In this document: in pieces, positions 18,568 to 29,798 of the stretch
How positions within the stretch are numbered: position 1 is the stretch's first letter
Layout of the letters: every line of letters begins with the position of its first letter
Source: Endomychus coccineus
Lineage: Eukaryota > Arthropoda > Insecta > Coleoptera > Endomychidae
DNA length: 64,000 nucleotides
Reading direction: 5' to 3'
Assembly (NCBI GenBank): GCA_958510875.1
Contig: OY294068.1
Span: 79,727,978-79,791,977, forward strand
Program-made: the position numbers and the translations under genes
The notes under the pieces: model-generated
What the model was told of the DNA's origin: nothing
What the model saw: only the letters and a program-made list of their open reading frames with translations
The model's database searches: none

Positions 18568-20860
18568 CTGGTTTCGAAATGGATGAAGGTGGTATGTGTC
18601 TGACTAAGTTTTGATGCTTACCCTATAACTCTAACATGCATTTTCAAGAATATTATAGTTGATGAAGGACGTATGTACAATACAAATTCAATGTCTATAA
18701 TGGAAGAAGGGGGTATGAAACTCAATGTGAACATACCACCTTCTTCCATTCAGTAGGAAAATAAATATGAGACATACCACTTTCTTCCAACAGACATCTG
18801 TTCAGAACGTGTGCACCGAATAGGAAGTTTATGTACCTGAATTAGCCATTTATAATGGAATCAAGAGGAAAAAGATTGGTAAACTTAGCTTTGAGAGCTG
18901 AAGAAGAGAGATTGAAGAGAGATTCAATTGAGGAAAAAAAGAATGAATGTGAAAACGACGGTGAGCGATTTAAATATTAATATACTTTCAAAGATTCTAA
19001 CCTAAAACTTCGAACTGTTGTCATCACTTTTTCATTGCACATTAGCACAATAGATTAGTTTTCATGATATTCGAATTTCTTCTTAATTCTAGGTTGAATG
19101 TTTTGAAACAATAAAAAACTAGGTCCATCACGATGTAACATTAAGTTTTATGTAGCAACCTAGGTCAAGTTGATAACAATATATAGATCTAGATGTCGGT
19201 GATTGATCGATTTTTTTTTGATATTTTCTCAGTTTTACAAGCTAGATATAAATGCAAAAAATGCATTACTGTTTGGTTCGATTAATATGTCCTGTCAAAC
19301 ATATGAGGAAGGGGGCGGTAGAACATAAATCAGCAACATTGGTGTGCAGGAATGCTTTTGCCAGTTTGTTTTGTATTGGGAAAAAAAAGATTGACTTGCT
19401 TCAACAATCCATTGAGGGTGGGCTACCTACGCCTAATTTAGATAAAAGAGGTCAACACCAAAACAGACCTCATAAGATCGCTGTTCAAGTCGTAGAATAT
19501 GTCAGGCAACATATCGCGTTGTTTCCAGCAGAGGAGTCACTATTCACGTTCTAAAAACACCAATCAAAAGTATCTTTCTCCCCTGTTGTCTATTTCAAAA
19601 ATACACAAACTCTATCTCGAAAAATGTGCACTTGATAATGTTGCTGACACTTTTTATGTCAAAGAATGTACTTACCGTAATGTTTTTGTCTCCAAATTCA
19701 ACTTGTCATCTGGTCATCAAAAGAGTGACACTTGTAGCACTTGTGACGCTGGGGAAGCCAATGCAGAACACGTTCAAAATTATCAAGAAGCGTATGAGTC
19801 TGTAAAAGCTGACAGAAAAAAGTCCATAATTCTGATAATTTAGCTTGTCTGACAATGGACCTACAACAAACAATGCCGTTACCTAAATTGAGCACATCTA
19901 AAGCATTTTATTTGAGGCAGATGTGGATGTACAATTTTGGAACCCATATTGTAACTAGGGAAGGTGACAAAGCCGTTATGTGTTCATGGACTGAAGATCA
20001 GGCGGGAAGAGGAAGTTCTGAAATACTCAGCTGTCTTCTCACGATATTAGAATTAGAAGAATCCGTAAAAAACAAAGACCACCTCATCATCTGGTCAGAC
20101 TCATGTGCTGGCCAAAACAAAAATTTGCTCTTGATATGTCTGTATCAATACTTGATTGTTAAAGGTATATTTAAAATAATTGATCATAAATTTTCTGAAG
20201 TAGGGCACACATACCTAGATTCGGATAGAGATTTTGGGCCTATAGAAAAAAATTTAAGAAAACACCAAAATATCTATTCTCCCGAAGAGTAGAGGGAGAT
20301 TATTGTCAAGACGAGTAGAAAAAACAAAGTAATTGACATGGGGCAACATTTCAGGGAAACCGAAACTCTTGGACAGAATTTGAAACTGTATAACAGGAAG
20401 AAAGAAGTCAACACGAATAAAATTAATTTCAGAGATTCTCTGAAGTGGATACGTGTGAAAGAGTATGGCTCATACTTATTCAAAACAACATATGATGAGT
20501 ACACACCCTTTCAGAAGGTAAATATCTATCACAAACGATACCCCATGTCTCAACTCTCAAATTTCAATCCCGAGATTATTAGGAAAGACAGGTACACTGA
20601 AGCAACCTAAAGTTGAAAACTTGAGAGACCAACTGATGTTTTTTCCAGATCAGTATAAGTGGTGGGATCAGAATATTTTAGATGCCTATCCCTAACTATA
20701 CAACCTTATTTGAACGTGTGATGTTACTGATTAAATACATGTTTTAAGTCATTTTGTTGTGTTTTGTTGTACATACCACCTTCATCAATAACCTCAAGAT
20801 ATATTCAATGACACCGAAATTATTGGAAGAAGGAGGTATGTACAGTAAGTTCTTCATTTT
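18530..20860 (+). mobile_element. DUF7869-type DNA transposon, degraded (copy 1)
   Basis: Both ends carry several copies of a motif close to GGAAGAAGGAGGTATGT, in both orientations. They lie at about 18534, 18590, 18665, 18703, 18735 and 18775 on the left, and at about 20772 and 20824 on the right. They flank a decayed gene whose core is shared with a second element at 47.6-50 kb. Exact termini and target duplication could not be fixed. Confidence 0.55.
18855..20690 (+). pseudogene. DUF7869-like transposase-like protein (copy 1)
   Basis: A short first exon (from about 18855) encodes a Lys/Arg/Glu-rich start. After about 300 bp of AT-rich intron-like sequence, frame-broken coding sequence runs from about 19240 to 20610. 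The best block (19855-20292) contains Trp-Ser-Asp-Ser-Cys-Ala-Gly-Gln-Asn-Lys-Asn, followed about 36 residues later by Glu-Val-Gly-His-Thr...Asp-Ser-Asp. This pattern is typical of the multicopy insect family I know as DUF7869 and looks like an RNase H-fold DDE transposase. Several stops and frameshifts lie upstream (19300-19850). The final block (20338-20610) follows one stop at 20290. The gene is not functional as it stands. Confidence 0.65.
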
Positions 20861-20901
20861 TAGGCAAAATGCTAAAGTGAAAAAATCAACCATTTATTAT
20901 A

Positions 20902-22366
20902 CCGGGTGTCCCAGTATACCTGTTCCAATGGATTATCTCAGCCATTTCGAAAGATAAAAATTCTAAAATTTCATGATCTCCATTTCGTTTGAGGAACCTT
21001 CAACTGAGAATAACAAAAATTGAAAGTCACTTCCGGTTTGACCGGAAGTGACTCTGACCTTTTTATTCCAAATAGCACCCTGTATATTTTTTGCAATTTT
21101 TGATTTCTACTCAAAATTATCTTTCCAACGATGTATCACACTTTGTATTTTACATTTGATTTGATGGAGAAAACGACAATTGAAATTTCAAATTGAATGA
21201 ATTGGCAGTAGGCTACGATATTGTGTGTAATCTTGATTTTGACTTCCATAATCATTGATAATTCATGAACAATTTTGCATTCGAGATGATGAAGAGAATG
21301 TCAAATTTCAAATTATTAGAATTGTAGTAGAACTGGAAGAATTAATAATTCTTAAATGAAAACCTCAGTGTGCCATGGAAACATTTGAATACATTTCTTT
21401 GTAACTTTGATAGTGAATAATTCTCAATAGTTGTGTGTGTGTCAGAGAAACTAACATTCAAGAATGATTAACCGTGAAAATGATGAAACTTCACTAATCA
21501 GGAGAAATTGGATATGATACTGATTTATGGAAAATGCGAAAATAATCGTCGGGGTGCCCTACGTGCATACAGAGAGAAATACCCTGATAGACGAATACCA
21601 AGCGCTATGTATTTCACACGCTTGGCTTCGAATTTGGCAACAAGTGGATCATTTCAAAGAAAGCGTATTGTCTTTAAAAGAAAAAATGCTACGGACGGAG
21701 AGCATACTGTTGCAGTTTTAGTAAGGGTGGTTGTTGATCCCCATATCTCTATTAGAAACATAGAACAGGAGAGCGGTATTTCTCGTTCATCAATTCAGCG
21801 CATTCTCAAATTTGCCAAACTCAAACCATTTGAAATTCATCTGCATCAAGGATTGCTACCCACAGATTACGAGAGGAGACTTGCGTTTCTTGCGTGGTTA
21901 GCTACGGCACATGAAGATGGTATTATCAGCTCGATATTGTGGTCAGATGAGAGTCGTTTCCATAATAATGGAACTGTAAATCGGCATAATTGTTATTATT
22001 GGTCGGAAAATAATCCACACTGGCTAAGACAAACTAATTTTCAAGTTATCTGGGGAGTCAATGTATGGTGCGGCATGATTGAGATGGATTGATTTTAGGA
22101 CCAAAATTTTACGATGGTACGTTAACTGGTCGAATGTACCTAGAATTCCTTCGGGACGAACTTCCTCATTTTCTTGAAAATATTCCTTTACATATGCGTA
22201 GAAACATTCATTTTCAACAGGATGGGTCAAACCGGAAGTGACTTTCAATTTTTGTTTTTCTCAGTTGAAGGTTCCTTGAACGAATTGAAGATCATGAAAT
22301 TTACAAATTTTTATCTTCCGAAATGGCTGAGATAATCCATTGGAACAGGTATACTGGGACACCCGG
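20902..22366 (+). mobile_element. Tc1/mariner-like element with about 140-bp TIRs, TA target
   Basis: The left end starts CCGGGTGTCCCAGTATACC at 20902. The right end is its reverse complement, ending at 22366. The inverted repeats extend about 140 bp with few differences, to a GGTCAAACCGGAAGTGAC segment. TA flanks both sides (20900-20901 and 22367-22368). Inside is an IS630/Tc1-type transposase cut short by the right TIR, so the copy is an internally deleted, non-autonomous derivative. Confidence 0.92.
21508..22216 (+). pseudogene. Tc1/mariner (IS630-type) transposase, truncated
   Basis: A helix-turn-helix N-terminal part (about residues 1-60) is followed by a second DNA-binding segment. The first catalytic Asp lies in a Trp-Ser-Asp-Glu-Ser motif at about residue 150. 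The frame ends at 22092, but the reading continues in another frame from about 22095. It reaches a Gln-Gln-Asp-Gly that holds the second catalytic Asp, exactly where the right TIR begins. The third acidic residue is therefore missing. One frameshift plus the deletion inactivate it. Confidence 0.85.
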
Positions 22367-22369
22367 TAT

Positions 22370-22955
22370 AAAACTACATACTTATAGCAATAGGAATATA
22401 TCTGCAAAATTGAAATTCTAGTGCTACATTAAAAGTAGACAGTTTGAAACTTCTAGAGCTAATATCTCAAAATGAACTTTTTGCTTCCTGTCGTCTGCTT
22501 GGGAATTCTTGAACCTAATTGCGTTTTTTACGCTCATTTTCTCGCTTCTCCTTCTCTATTTTTGCATATATATCTGCAGTCTACACGTTCGACAGGAAAA
22601 TTAAATGTAAAATTCGTTAATTTAAAATGTGATGAGAGCGCACGAAAAATTCAAAGTAATAGAGGTGGGAGGGGGGGCTGCGCATTCTCCCTCTTGTTTG
22701 TCGGACTCTTATATAGATAGGAAGTGAAAATTTTCTCGCTACAGATTTTTATTTTCTCTCATCCACTCAATGTATACTCCGCGATCAAATGTTTTCCACG
22801 CCTCCTCTCAAATTTGTTTACATACATGTTTTGTTTAAAAAATGCACGTAAACCTCTGTCACTTCGCTTTACAGATTCACGACGTTGTCTTATCTTTATG
22901 TTGGATTTGTATTGCCCTAGCCTTTTTGTATTTAAATTAGTTTCACGAGTTGTAA
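22370..22955. other. No gene seen
   Basis: This AT-rich stretch contains short ORFs without family features. It may be the 5' region of the multicopy pseudogene that follows. Confidence 0.4.
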
Positions 22956-24823
22956 ATGATTTTTCCAGGGCTACAGATGATGATATACTGCAGTTCCTGG
23001 AGATACAGAAATTGATAACGTTTCTGATGAACATGGATCAGAAGATGCAGAGCTTGAAAACACTTTCGAGGACGATCCGACGAAAGAATGTTTTTCTTGT
23101 GCCAAGTTTATAAAACGCCGCAAGGATCGCAGATTACCGATTTTATTGGGGTAGCGGTGATTGAAAAGGTCAAACACGTGGCAATTGGTTTGGAAGACCT
23201 TCGGACGCTTGAAAAACTGGAGAATTGCGACAAGGATCAATTTTATTATCATAGATACTGCTGGAGACAATATGAATATTCTCTTGCAAGAAGCACTCAG
23301 GATAACAGCGACAGTCTGTGGAAGAAGAAAAGGGTTAATAACGAGACAGCATTTGATTTAATAAAGCAATACATCAAAAACTTTATTATTGACCAAGGTC
23401 AATGTTTAACCTTGAATTCTTTACGATAAAAATACATGGAAATTCTCGAAGAACTGTATAATTCTGAAGAAAATGCCGAAAGACCAATAACATTTTCAAC
23501 CGCTGGATTGGAAAGCAAAATTGCTAAGGAATTTCCGGAAGAAGTGAAATTCATTTATCTGAAGAAACATAAGATTATTGCCCCATCGAGGCTTGAGATC
23601 GGCGACATTTCACAGCTTTTACGCGAGATAAGTTTGCAGGAGCAGATTCAGACAGTGGCTCTGACGATCAGAAAAGAGATACAAAATATGAAGATTTGTG
23701 AGTTCGGGAAAAAAATAACTTAAGAGGATTTGAAGTTCGGCAATTGCACAGATTTACCGCCGCTTTTACAATCGCTCGTGGAAACAATTGTTTCTGGAGA
23801 TTAAAGTTTGGTTTCACAAGCTCGAGCCAGTGCGACGAGGAAGACAAACAACCTAGTAGTGGAATCAATCAGGACTTGATTTTTGCCAGTAAATCCGCGC
23901 GAGTTAAACCATCGAAACACGTGTCCATGGGCTGGTCCGTTAAGTATACGTGCAATTCCAGAAAAATTGTGAACTTATTGCATAATCACGGTCATTGCTG
24001 CAGTTAGCGTATACTTAGCGACGTGGACAACGAGGTGACTATGGACACTGTAGAGGACAATCGATTATGCCCCTACGATATTAATGTTCATGGAACTGTA
24101 CCGGGTCTCGCATTTGATAATTTCGACCGATTTGTTGATACCAAGACCGGTAAAGACACTCTCCACGATACGGTTGGGTTAATATTCCAAAATCTTGAGT
24201 GTGCAAGACGAAGTGTTACTTGCCAGACAAATTTTGAAGAAATCGACGATGATGAACCGAGACAACCGAGCAAACGAATGCGCCGCACTTCCACCTATAC
24301 GCTCGAAGAAGCACGGCCGTATAAGCTCGTTCCTAAACTCGACGAAAATTTCAAACATTTTGGATCTGCCATTATTCAAACTCCGCAAAATTTGCGGTCA
24401 TGGAAAATCCTTGACAGAGCATGGTTGCTCACCCATGTCATGGATATTACCGATGCTCCAATGTGGGTGGGATTCAATGCTAAGGTCCTCATAGATGAGT
24501 CGCCGCTTCAACAAATTTCCTATCTACCGTCGATCAACGAATCACCGATGAAACCGTCAACTGTATGTAAAACTATGGAAATTGCTTTAAAAATCGCCGA
24601 ACAATGTCAAGCACCACGCATCGAGTTAACGTACTATCTAGCGGTAGCAAAAATTGCTTTCAAAATTCAGTCCACCGAAAAAGAGAGATTAAAAAATTAT
24701 TTATACACCTTGGAGCTTTTCATGTGATAATGGTGTTTTTTAGTTGTATCGGAACTTTTATCGATGGGTGTGGCTTGGCTTAAATAATGGTTAACAGCGA
24801 ATTGTTGGCAAATGGCTCTGTAA
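22956..24823 (+). pseudogene. Multicopy metazoan family protein, 5' two-thirds
   Basis: Broken frames on the plus strand follow one protein in order. First comes a short Cys-x2-Cys-containing segment (about 23080). An Asp-Gln-Phe-Tyr-Tyr-His...Cys helix-rich part follows (23160-23430), then a Leu-rich segment (23436-23720). A Lys-Pro-Ser-Lys-His...Met-Gly block (about 23900) and an Asp-Asn-Phe-Asp-Arg-Phe-Val-Asp-Thr block (from 24107) close it. This order matches a long uncharacterised protein family of very high copy number in arthropod, cnidarian and other metazoan genomes, probably spread by transposition. There are at least four frame changes or stops. The protein continues beyond the inserted LTR element at 29799. 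Confidence 0.65.
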
Positions 24824-26362
24824 TGTGACCGCTTTTCTCGGTAAAAGATAGTTTTCCTAGTTATACGGACAAGTAGAAAGGGGTCACCACCGGGATGAGT
24901 GGTCCAGGGTCATATATTTCCCGTTGAATGAACTGTGACGAATATAAATTGCTAGATTCCTCACCAGTAAAACACAGATGTTTAGTTATATACAGTTTAT
25001 TGAATGAAATGGTTAATTCTTGAAAATATATGTACAAAAGAAATAAAGGTTTACAATTAGTCTCTTCAAATGAATAACAATGTTATTACAATCATTTTAA
25101 TTAATAAAATCAAGCCTATCCACGGGTCGTAGTAGTTTATGACAATTAAAGAATCGGAACTTCGAGAATGTAATTTAAATCAGAATTTCTACTCGCGTGA
25201 TATGCTTGTTTATTTCGGACAGATGATATTAGAGGAAAAAACGGAGGCGCCAAGTAGTGCACCTTCGGAACGTTGACCTGTAGTAAGAAATCAGCTGAAA
25301 TACGTTAATAGTTATTTAGTATCTCTAGTGCGGTCTAGGTGGTAGGTTGATTTCGAATTTTTGGAATTTACGCGTTCGCTCTCAATATTCGTTCTGTACG
25401 AATTCTGTCTTTTCCCCAACACGAGTAATAAATTACTTGGTATACGGGAAGTCTATTTCAACGCAGAGATGTCAGGTCCTATCTCCAACGCAATTAATAA
25501 ATTAATCGGTTTACGAGAGGTTGGTTTAATAGTGCGGATGTCAGATCTTTCCTCCAAAGCAAATAATAAATTATTCGGTTTACGAGAGGGGTATTTAATT
25601 GTACGGATGTCAGGTCTTTTCTCCAACGCAATTAATGAATTAATGGGTTTGCGAGAGGTTTGTTCAATGGTACGGATCTCAGGTCTTTTCTCCAACGCAA
25701 TCAATAAATTAATCGGTTTACGAGAGGTTTGTTTAATAGTGCGGATGTCCGGTCTTTTCCCCAACACGGGTAATAAATTACTCGGTATACGGGAAGTCTT
25801 TTCTCCAACGCAATTAATAAATCAATCGGGTTACGAGATGTCTTTTTAATTGTAGAAAGGTCAGGTCTTTTCTCCAACGCAAATAATAAATTATTCGGTT
25901 TATGAGATATCGGCTGAAACTGAAGTTAGTTGTAGAATATTTACCTTTGTACTTGATCGAAGTAGAGGAGCGGATCCTACGGAGCGCGGACGAAGTTTAA
26001 AATAACAGAAATAAAAATAAATTCACGGAAAATTAACAACGGTGTATCAAATTCTACGGTCGGTAATAATATCTGGATCGGCTTGGCGGTCAGACGGTTG
26101 ATTCTGCAATCCCTCTTGTGAGAAAAACGGTTCTCCTTTTATACTGCTTTGGTGCCAAAATAAATAACACGTCAGAGACGGCCTGAGATTCTGGCAGCCG
26201 GCGGAGATTTAAATATGAATTTCCTTATCTACTATTAGCTTCAACTTTTTATACATAGGATGTACAAAACTTTGATGCGTTAAAATCTCAGGCTAGCCGA
26301 TGTTAATCCTTTTTAGCCAGGGGAGTAAATGAATTTCTAAGTAACGAGGGCACTTCGTTACA
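24824..26362 (-). repeat. LTR, 3' copy relative to the minus-strand element
   Basis: It begins TGTGACCGC on the plus strand and ends CTTCGTTACA. It is a direct repeat of 28251-29794. It contains a 72-bp tandem repeat array (25440-25905). Confidence 0.95.
25440..25905. repeat. 72-bp tandem repeats inside the LTR
   Basis: About six units carry TCAGGTCTTTTCTCCAACGC, then AATAAATTA and a CGGTTTACGAGAGG segment. The period is a multiple of three, which leaves long open frames on both strands. The matching array in the other LTR is at 28868-29335. Confidence 0.9.
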
Positions 26363-26390
26363 CACACCCCTTTCTTCGGGAGAAAAATGA
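26363..26390 (-). other. Polypurine tract of the minus-strand LTR element
   Basis: On the minus strand GAAGAAAGGGGTGTG directly precedes the LTR start TGTAACGAAG. This is where plus-strand DNA synthesis is expected to be primed. Confidence 0.75.
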
Positions 26391-26391
26391 T

Positions 26392-26990
26392 TCAGGGACT
26401 ATTTTTCTTCTCCACTTTGATCCCTCCCATCGGGGGTTCTCGTTCCGAATGGTGATAGTCCCTCGGCTGGTTCTCCTGCGATGGCGGATGTACTTCCTCA
26501 ATGCGAGGTTTGGTCATCGTTTTTGAGGGATTACGGGGATTGGGGTGCACTAAAGGAGTGTCTTTGTCCCATTTCACTGGAGTTACGGGCTTCACTGGGG
26601 TTACGGGCGGCACTGGCGGAGTCTGTTTTTCACGTCCTGGAGCAGCGGCTGGTGTCTCCGGTAGAGGGGAATAATAGTTTCCGCCTATTGGGCTTCTGGG
26701 GGTGGTGTGCCAGCCTTTCTCGGGATATGCGGGGCACTGTGTCTTTGTTGACTGTGCGTATGGCTTGGCATCCTACCCACTTTGTCTTTACTCACGACTT
26801 GCATCACGGGAGTTTGTATTCTGTATCGTACTAGGTGAGTGGGTCTCGATACATTTTCGGACTTGGGAAATTCCTCCTCCAAGGAAGTCTCTACTGCCAC
26901 CTTTTTGTTTTCCTTGGAGGTTTCTAGAGTATTTACGGTTGTAGTAGGCACGCTACTATGTGTTAGAGTGCTTTCCCTCAAGTCTATGGA
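26392..26990 (-). pseudogene. Pol C-terminal remnant, Pro/Lys-rich
   Basis: Reverse-strand frames at 26685-26981 and 26392-26613 give a Thr/Ser/Pro-rich, hydrophilic protein next to the polypurine tract. That is where the tail after integrase would lie. No catalytic motif is present. The assignment rests on position. Confidence 0.4.
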
Positions 26991-27020
26991 AATGTTCCAT
27001 TTTCGTAGTAGACCTACACC

Positions 27021-27587
27021 TTATAACATCGATGATATCATTCCGGGTAATACTACAAATCCTCCATCCAGGTTCTTGTTCAACAGATTACAGCGTAGCT
27101 GAAACTTTTCGGTCATTTCTATCATTGTTCCATTCTCCAATCTTGCTTCAATTCGTGTTTTCTGTTCGTTGAACCCTTCCGCACGGCAGTAACGGGCTAC
27201 CTCCCCGTTTATGAAAGATGTTACGGATCCTGTCTCTACTAAGGCCTCGAATGTCCTTGTTCCTATCCGAATGAAGATATGTGGGCGGGGGTCACGGGAT
27301 ATATCTTCGGCGGCGTTAATGGGCATTGTGGGGAGTGAGTTTCCCGTCTTCGGGGTTTTACACAGGCAGTCTCGGGACAGGGTATTCCTTTTACCGCAGC
27401 GAGAGCAGAACTTGATGAATGCCCCGCGGCATTGTTGACGGGTATGTCCTCTTTTCCAAAATCTCCAGCATGTCATTTCGGTGACTAGAATGTATTCCGA
27501 CTGGGGTAGATGTTCTTCTCTAATTACATTTACTGTTTCCAGGAAGATGGATAATTTTTCATCCTTACAGGACTTCATATTCGTCAC
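27021..27587 (-). pseudogene. Nucleocapsid and protease remnant
   Basis: Two knuckle-like segments lie at about residues 40-82 (Cys-x12-Cys with a lost Cys, then Cys-x2-Cys...Cys). A retropepsin-like segment follows at about residues 108-188. The active-site triad reads Glu-Thr-Gly where Asp-Thr/Ser-Gly is required, so the protease should be dead. The frame stops near 27021, where RT would begin, and everything to integrase is deleted. Confidence 0.7.
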
Positions 27588-28129
27588 CCAATCGAATCAA
27601 TTCGGTTAATGTTGAGAAATCTCGTGGTCGGATATATTGCCGGACTTCTGGTCTCAGATTTCGGTATATTTCCCGCAGTTCCCCCGACGGTGAAAAATTG
27701 TTACTGCGCCTGCACATTGTTCGTAGTTCGACTACAAAATCTTTCAATTTTTCCCTCGGCTCCTGTACTCTTTTGACGATGGCTTCCAGTAAATTTTCGT
27801 GATAAGCCGGCGGTAGGAAATATAACTCGAACTCGTTAACAAACTCGTTCCAAGTATCCCAGTCAGTGTTATTATTGCGGTACCATAGTAGAGCGTGTCC
27901 TTTCAATAATTCAGGTGAGCAGTACAATGATTCTCGATCCGAGATGTTGTAACCAATTTTCAATTCTGAAAATCTTTCGAGAAACTCGATTGCGTCTTTC
28001 CGTCCGTCAAAATGCAAACCCCATTTGCGAACTTGGTCTAGAAGGGTGGCACGGTCTCTTGTCGTAGCGGGCGGGGCGGTATTGCTAGGTGTCCGGTGGG
28101 GTCTGGTATCAGGGTTTTGTCTTCACTCA
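27565..28129 (-). pseudogene. gag: Gag (gypsy-type capsid), frameshifted at its N-terminus
   Basis: The 150-codon frame at 28017-27565 has the retrotransposon gag signature: a Phe-Leu-Glu-Arg-Phe helix, Ala-Leu-Leu-Trp-Tyr, Trp-Asp-x-Trp...Phe, and Phe...Leu-Arg-Thr. Upstream, an ATG at 28127-28129 starts a Pro-rich leader in another frame, so one frameshift near 28025 separates the start from the capsid. The next frame downstream carries the knuckles and overlaps it by 23 bases. Confidence 0.8.
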
Positions 28130-28227
28130 TGTTTTAAACTGGTGAGGTTATCAGAAATAAGTTTGGTGGAATACTTGGGGATAGAAACTTAGTTATGAAA
28201 ATATACTGCCTGACAATCGGGATTTTT

Positions 28228-28247
28228 CTTTATCGCTGGGGCGCCAT
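28228..28247 (-). other. tRNA primer-binding site of the minus-strand LTR element
   Basis: On the minus strand TGGCGCCCCAGCGATAAAG starts about four bases after the LTR end. TGGCGCC is a usual start for gypsy primer sites. The tRNA species is not assigned. Confidence 0.7.
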
Positions 28248-28250
28248 TTA

Positions 28251-29794
28251 TGTGACCGCCTTTCTCGGTAAAAGATGGTTTTCCTAGTTATACGGACAAG
28301 TAGAAAGGGGTCACCACCGGGATGAATGGTCCAGGGTCGTATATTTCCCGTTGAATGAACTGTGACAAATATAAATTGCTATATTCCTCACCAGTAAAAC
28401 ACAGATGTTTAGTTATATACAGTTTATTGAACGAAATGGTTAATTCTTGAAAATATATGTGTACAAAAGAAATAAAGGTTTACAATTAGTCTCTTCAAAT
28501 GAATAACAATGTTATTACAATCATCTTAATTAATAAAATCAAGCCTATCCACGGGTCGTAGTAGTTTATGACAATTAAAGAATCGGAACTTCGAGAATGT
28601 AATTCTAATCAGAATTCCTATTCGCGTGATATACTTGTTTATTTCGGACAGATGATATTAGAGGAAAAAACGGAGGCGCCAAGTAGTGCACCTTCGGAAC
28701 GTTGACCTGTAGAAAGAAATCATCTCAAATACGTTAATAGTTATTTAGTATCTCTAGTGCGGTCTAGCTGGTAGGTTGATTTCGAATCTTTGGAATTTAC
28801 GCGCTCGCTCTTAATATTCGTTCTGTACGAATTCGGTATTTTCCCCAACACGAGTAATAAATTACTTGGTATACGGGAAGTCTATTTCAACGCAGAGATG
28901 TCAGGTCCTTTCTCCAACGCAATTAATAAATTAATCGGTTTACGAGAGGTTGGTTTAATAGTGCGGATGTCAGGTCTTTTATCCAACGCAAATAATAAAT
29001 TATTCGGTTTACGAGAGGGATATTTAATTGTACGGAGGTCAGGTCTTTTCTCCAACACAATTAATAAATTAATCGGTTTACGAGAGGTTTGTTTAATGGT
29101 ACGGATGTCAGGTCTTTTCTCCAACGCAATTAATAAATTAATCGGTTTACGAGAGGTTTGTTCAATAGTGCGGATTTCCGGTCTTTTCCCCAACACGAAT
29201 AATAAATTACTCGGTATACGGGAAGTCTTTTCTCCAACGCAATTAATAAATTAATCGGTTTACGAGATGTCTTTTTAATTGTAGAAAGGTCAGGTCTTTT
29301 CTCCAACGCAAATAATAAATTATTCGGTTTATGAGATATCGGCTGAAACTGGAGTTAGTTGTAGAATATTCACCTTTGTACTTGATCAAAGTAGAGGAGC
29401 GGATCCTACGGAGCGCGGGCGAAGTTTAAAATAACAGAAATAAAAATAAATTCTCGGAAAATTAACCACGGTGTATTAATTTCTAAGGTCGGTAATAATA
29501 TCGGAATCGGCTTGGCGGTCAGACGGATGATTCTGCAATCCCTCTTGTGAGAAATCCGCTCTCTTTTTATACTGCTTTGGTGCCAAAAGAAATAACACGT
29601 CAGAGGCGGCCTGAGATTCTGGCAGCCGGCAGAGATTTGAATATGAATTTCCTTATCTACTATTTATTAGCTTCAACTTTTTATACATAGGATGTACAAA
29701 ACTTTGATGCGTTAAAATCTCAGGCTAGCCGATGTTATTCCTTTTTAGCCGGGGGAGTAAATTAATTTCTAAGTAACGAGGGCACTTCGTTACA
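28251..29794 (-). repeat. LTR, 5' copy relative to the minus-strand element
   Basis: It starts TGTGACCGCC and ends CTTCGTTACA, and is a direct repeat of 24824-26362. It contains the 72-bp array at 28868-29335. Confidence 0.95.
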
Positions 29795-29798
29795 GTAA

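Larger units (their letters stand above)
24824..29794 (-). mobile_element. LTR retrotransposon, internally deleted, TSD GTAA
   Basis: Two LTRs (24824-26362 and 28251-29794) flank an internal region of 1.9 kb. The flanks are GTAA on both sides (24820-24823 and 29795-29798). Read on the minus strand the LTR starts TGTAACGAAG and ends GGTCACA. A primer site and a polypurine tract sit at the right places. Gag, zinc knuckles and protease can be read, but RT, RNase H and integrase are missing. It therefore depends on another element. The LTRs differ at a modest number of sites, so it is not brand new. Confidence 0.95.

Noticed and set aside
24195..24494. Plus-strand ORF in another frame and two reverse ORFs over the multicopy pseudogene
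   Set aside because: They are shadows of the recognisable frame at 24023-24727.
28790..29254. 154-codon repeat ORF in the LTR as a gene
   Set aside because: It is the 72-bp tandem array. It is open on both strands because the unit length is a multiple of three.
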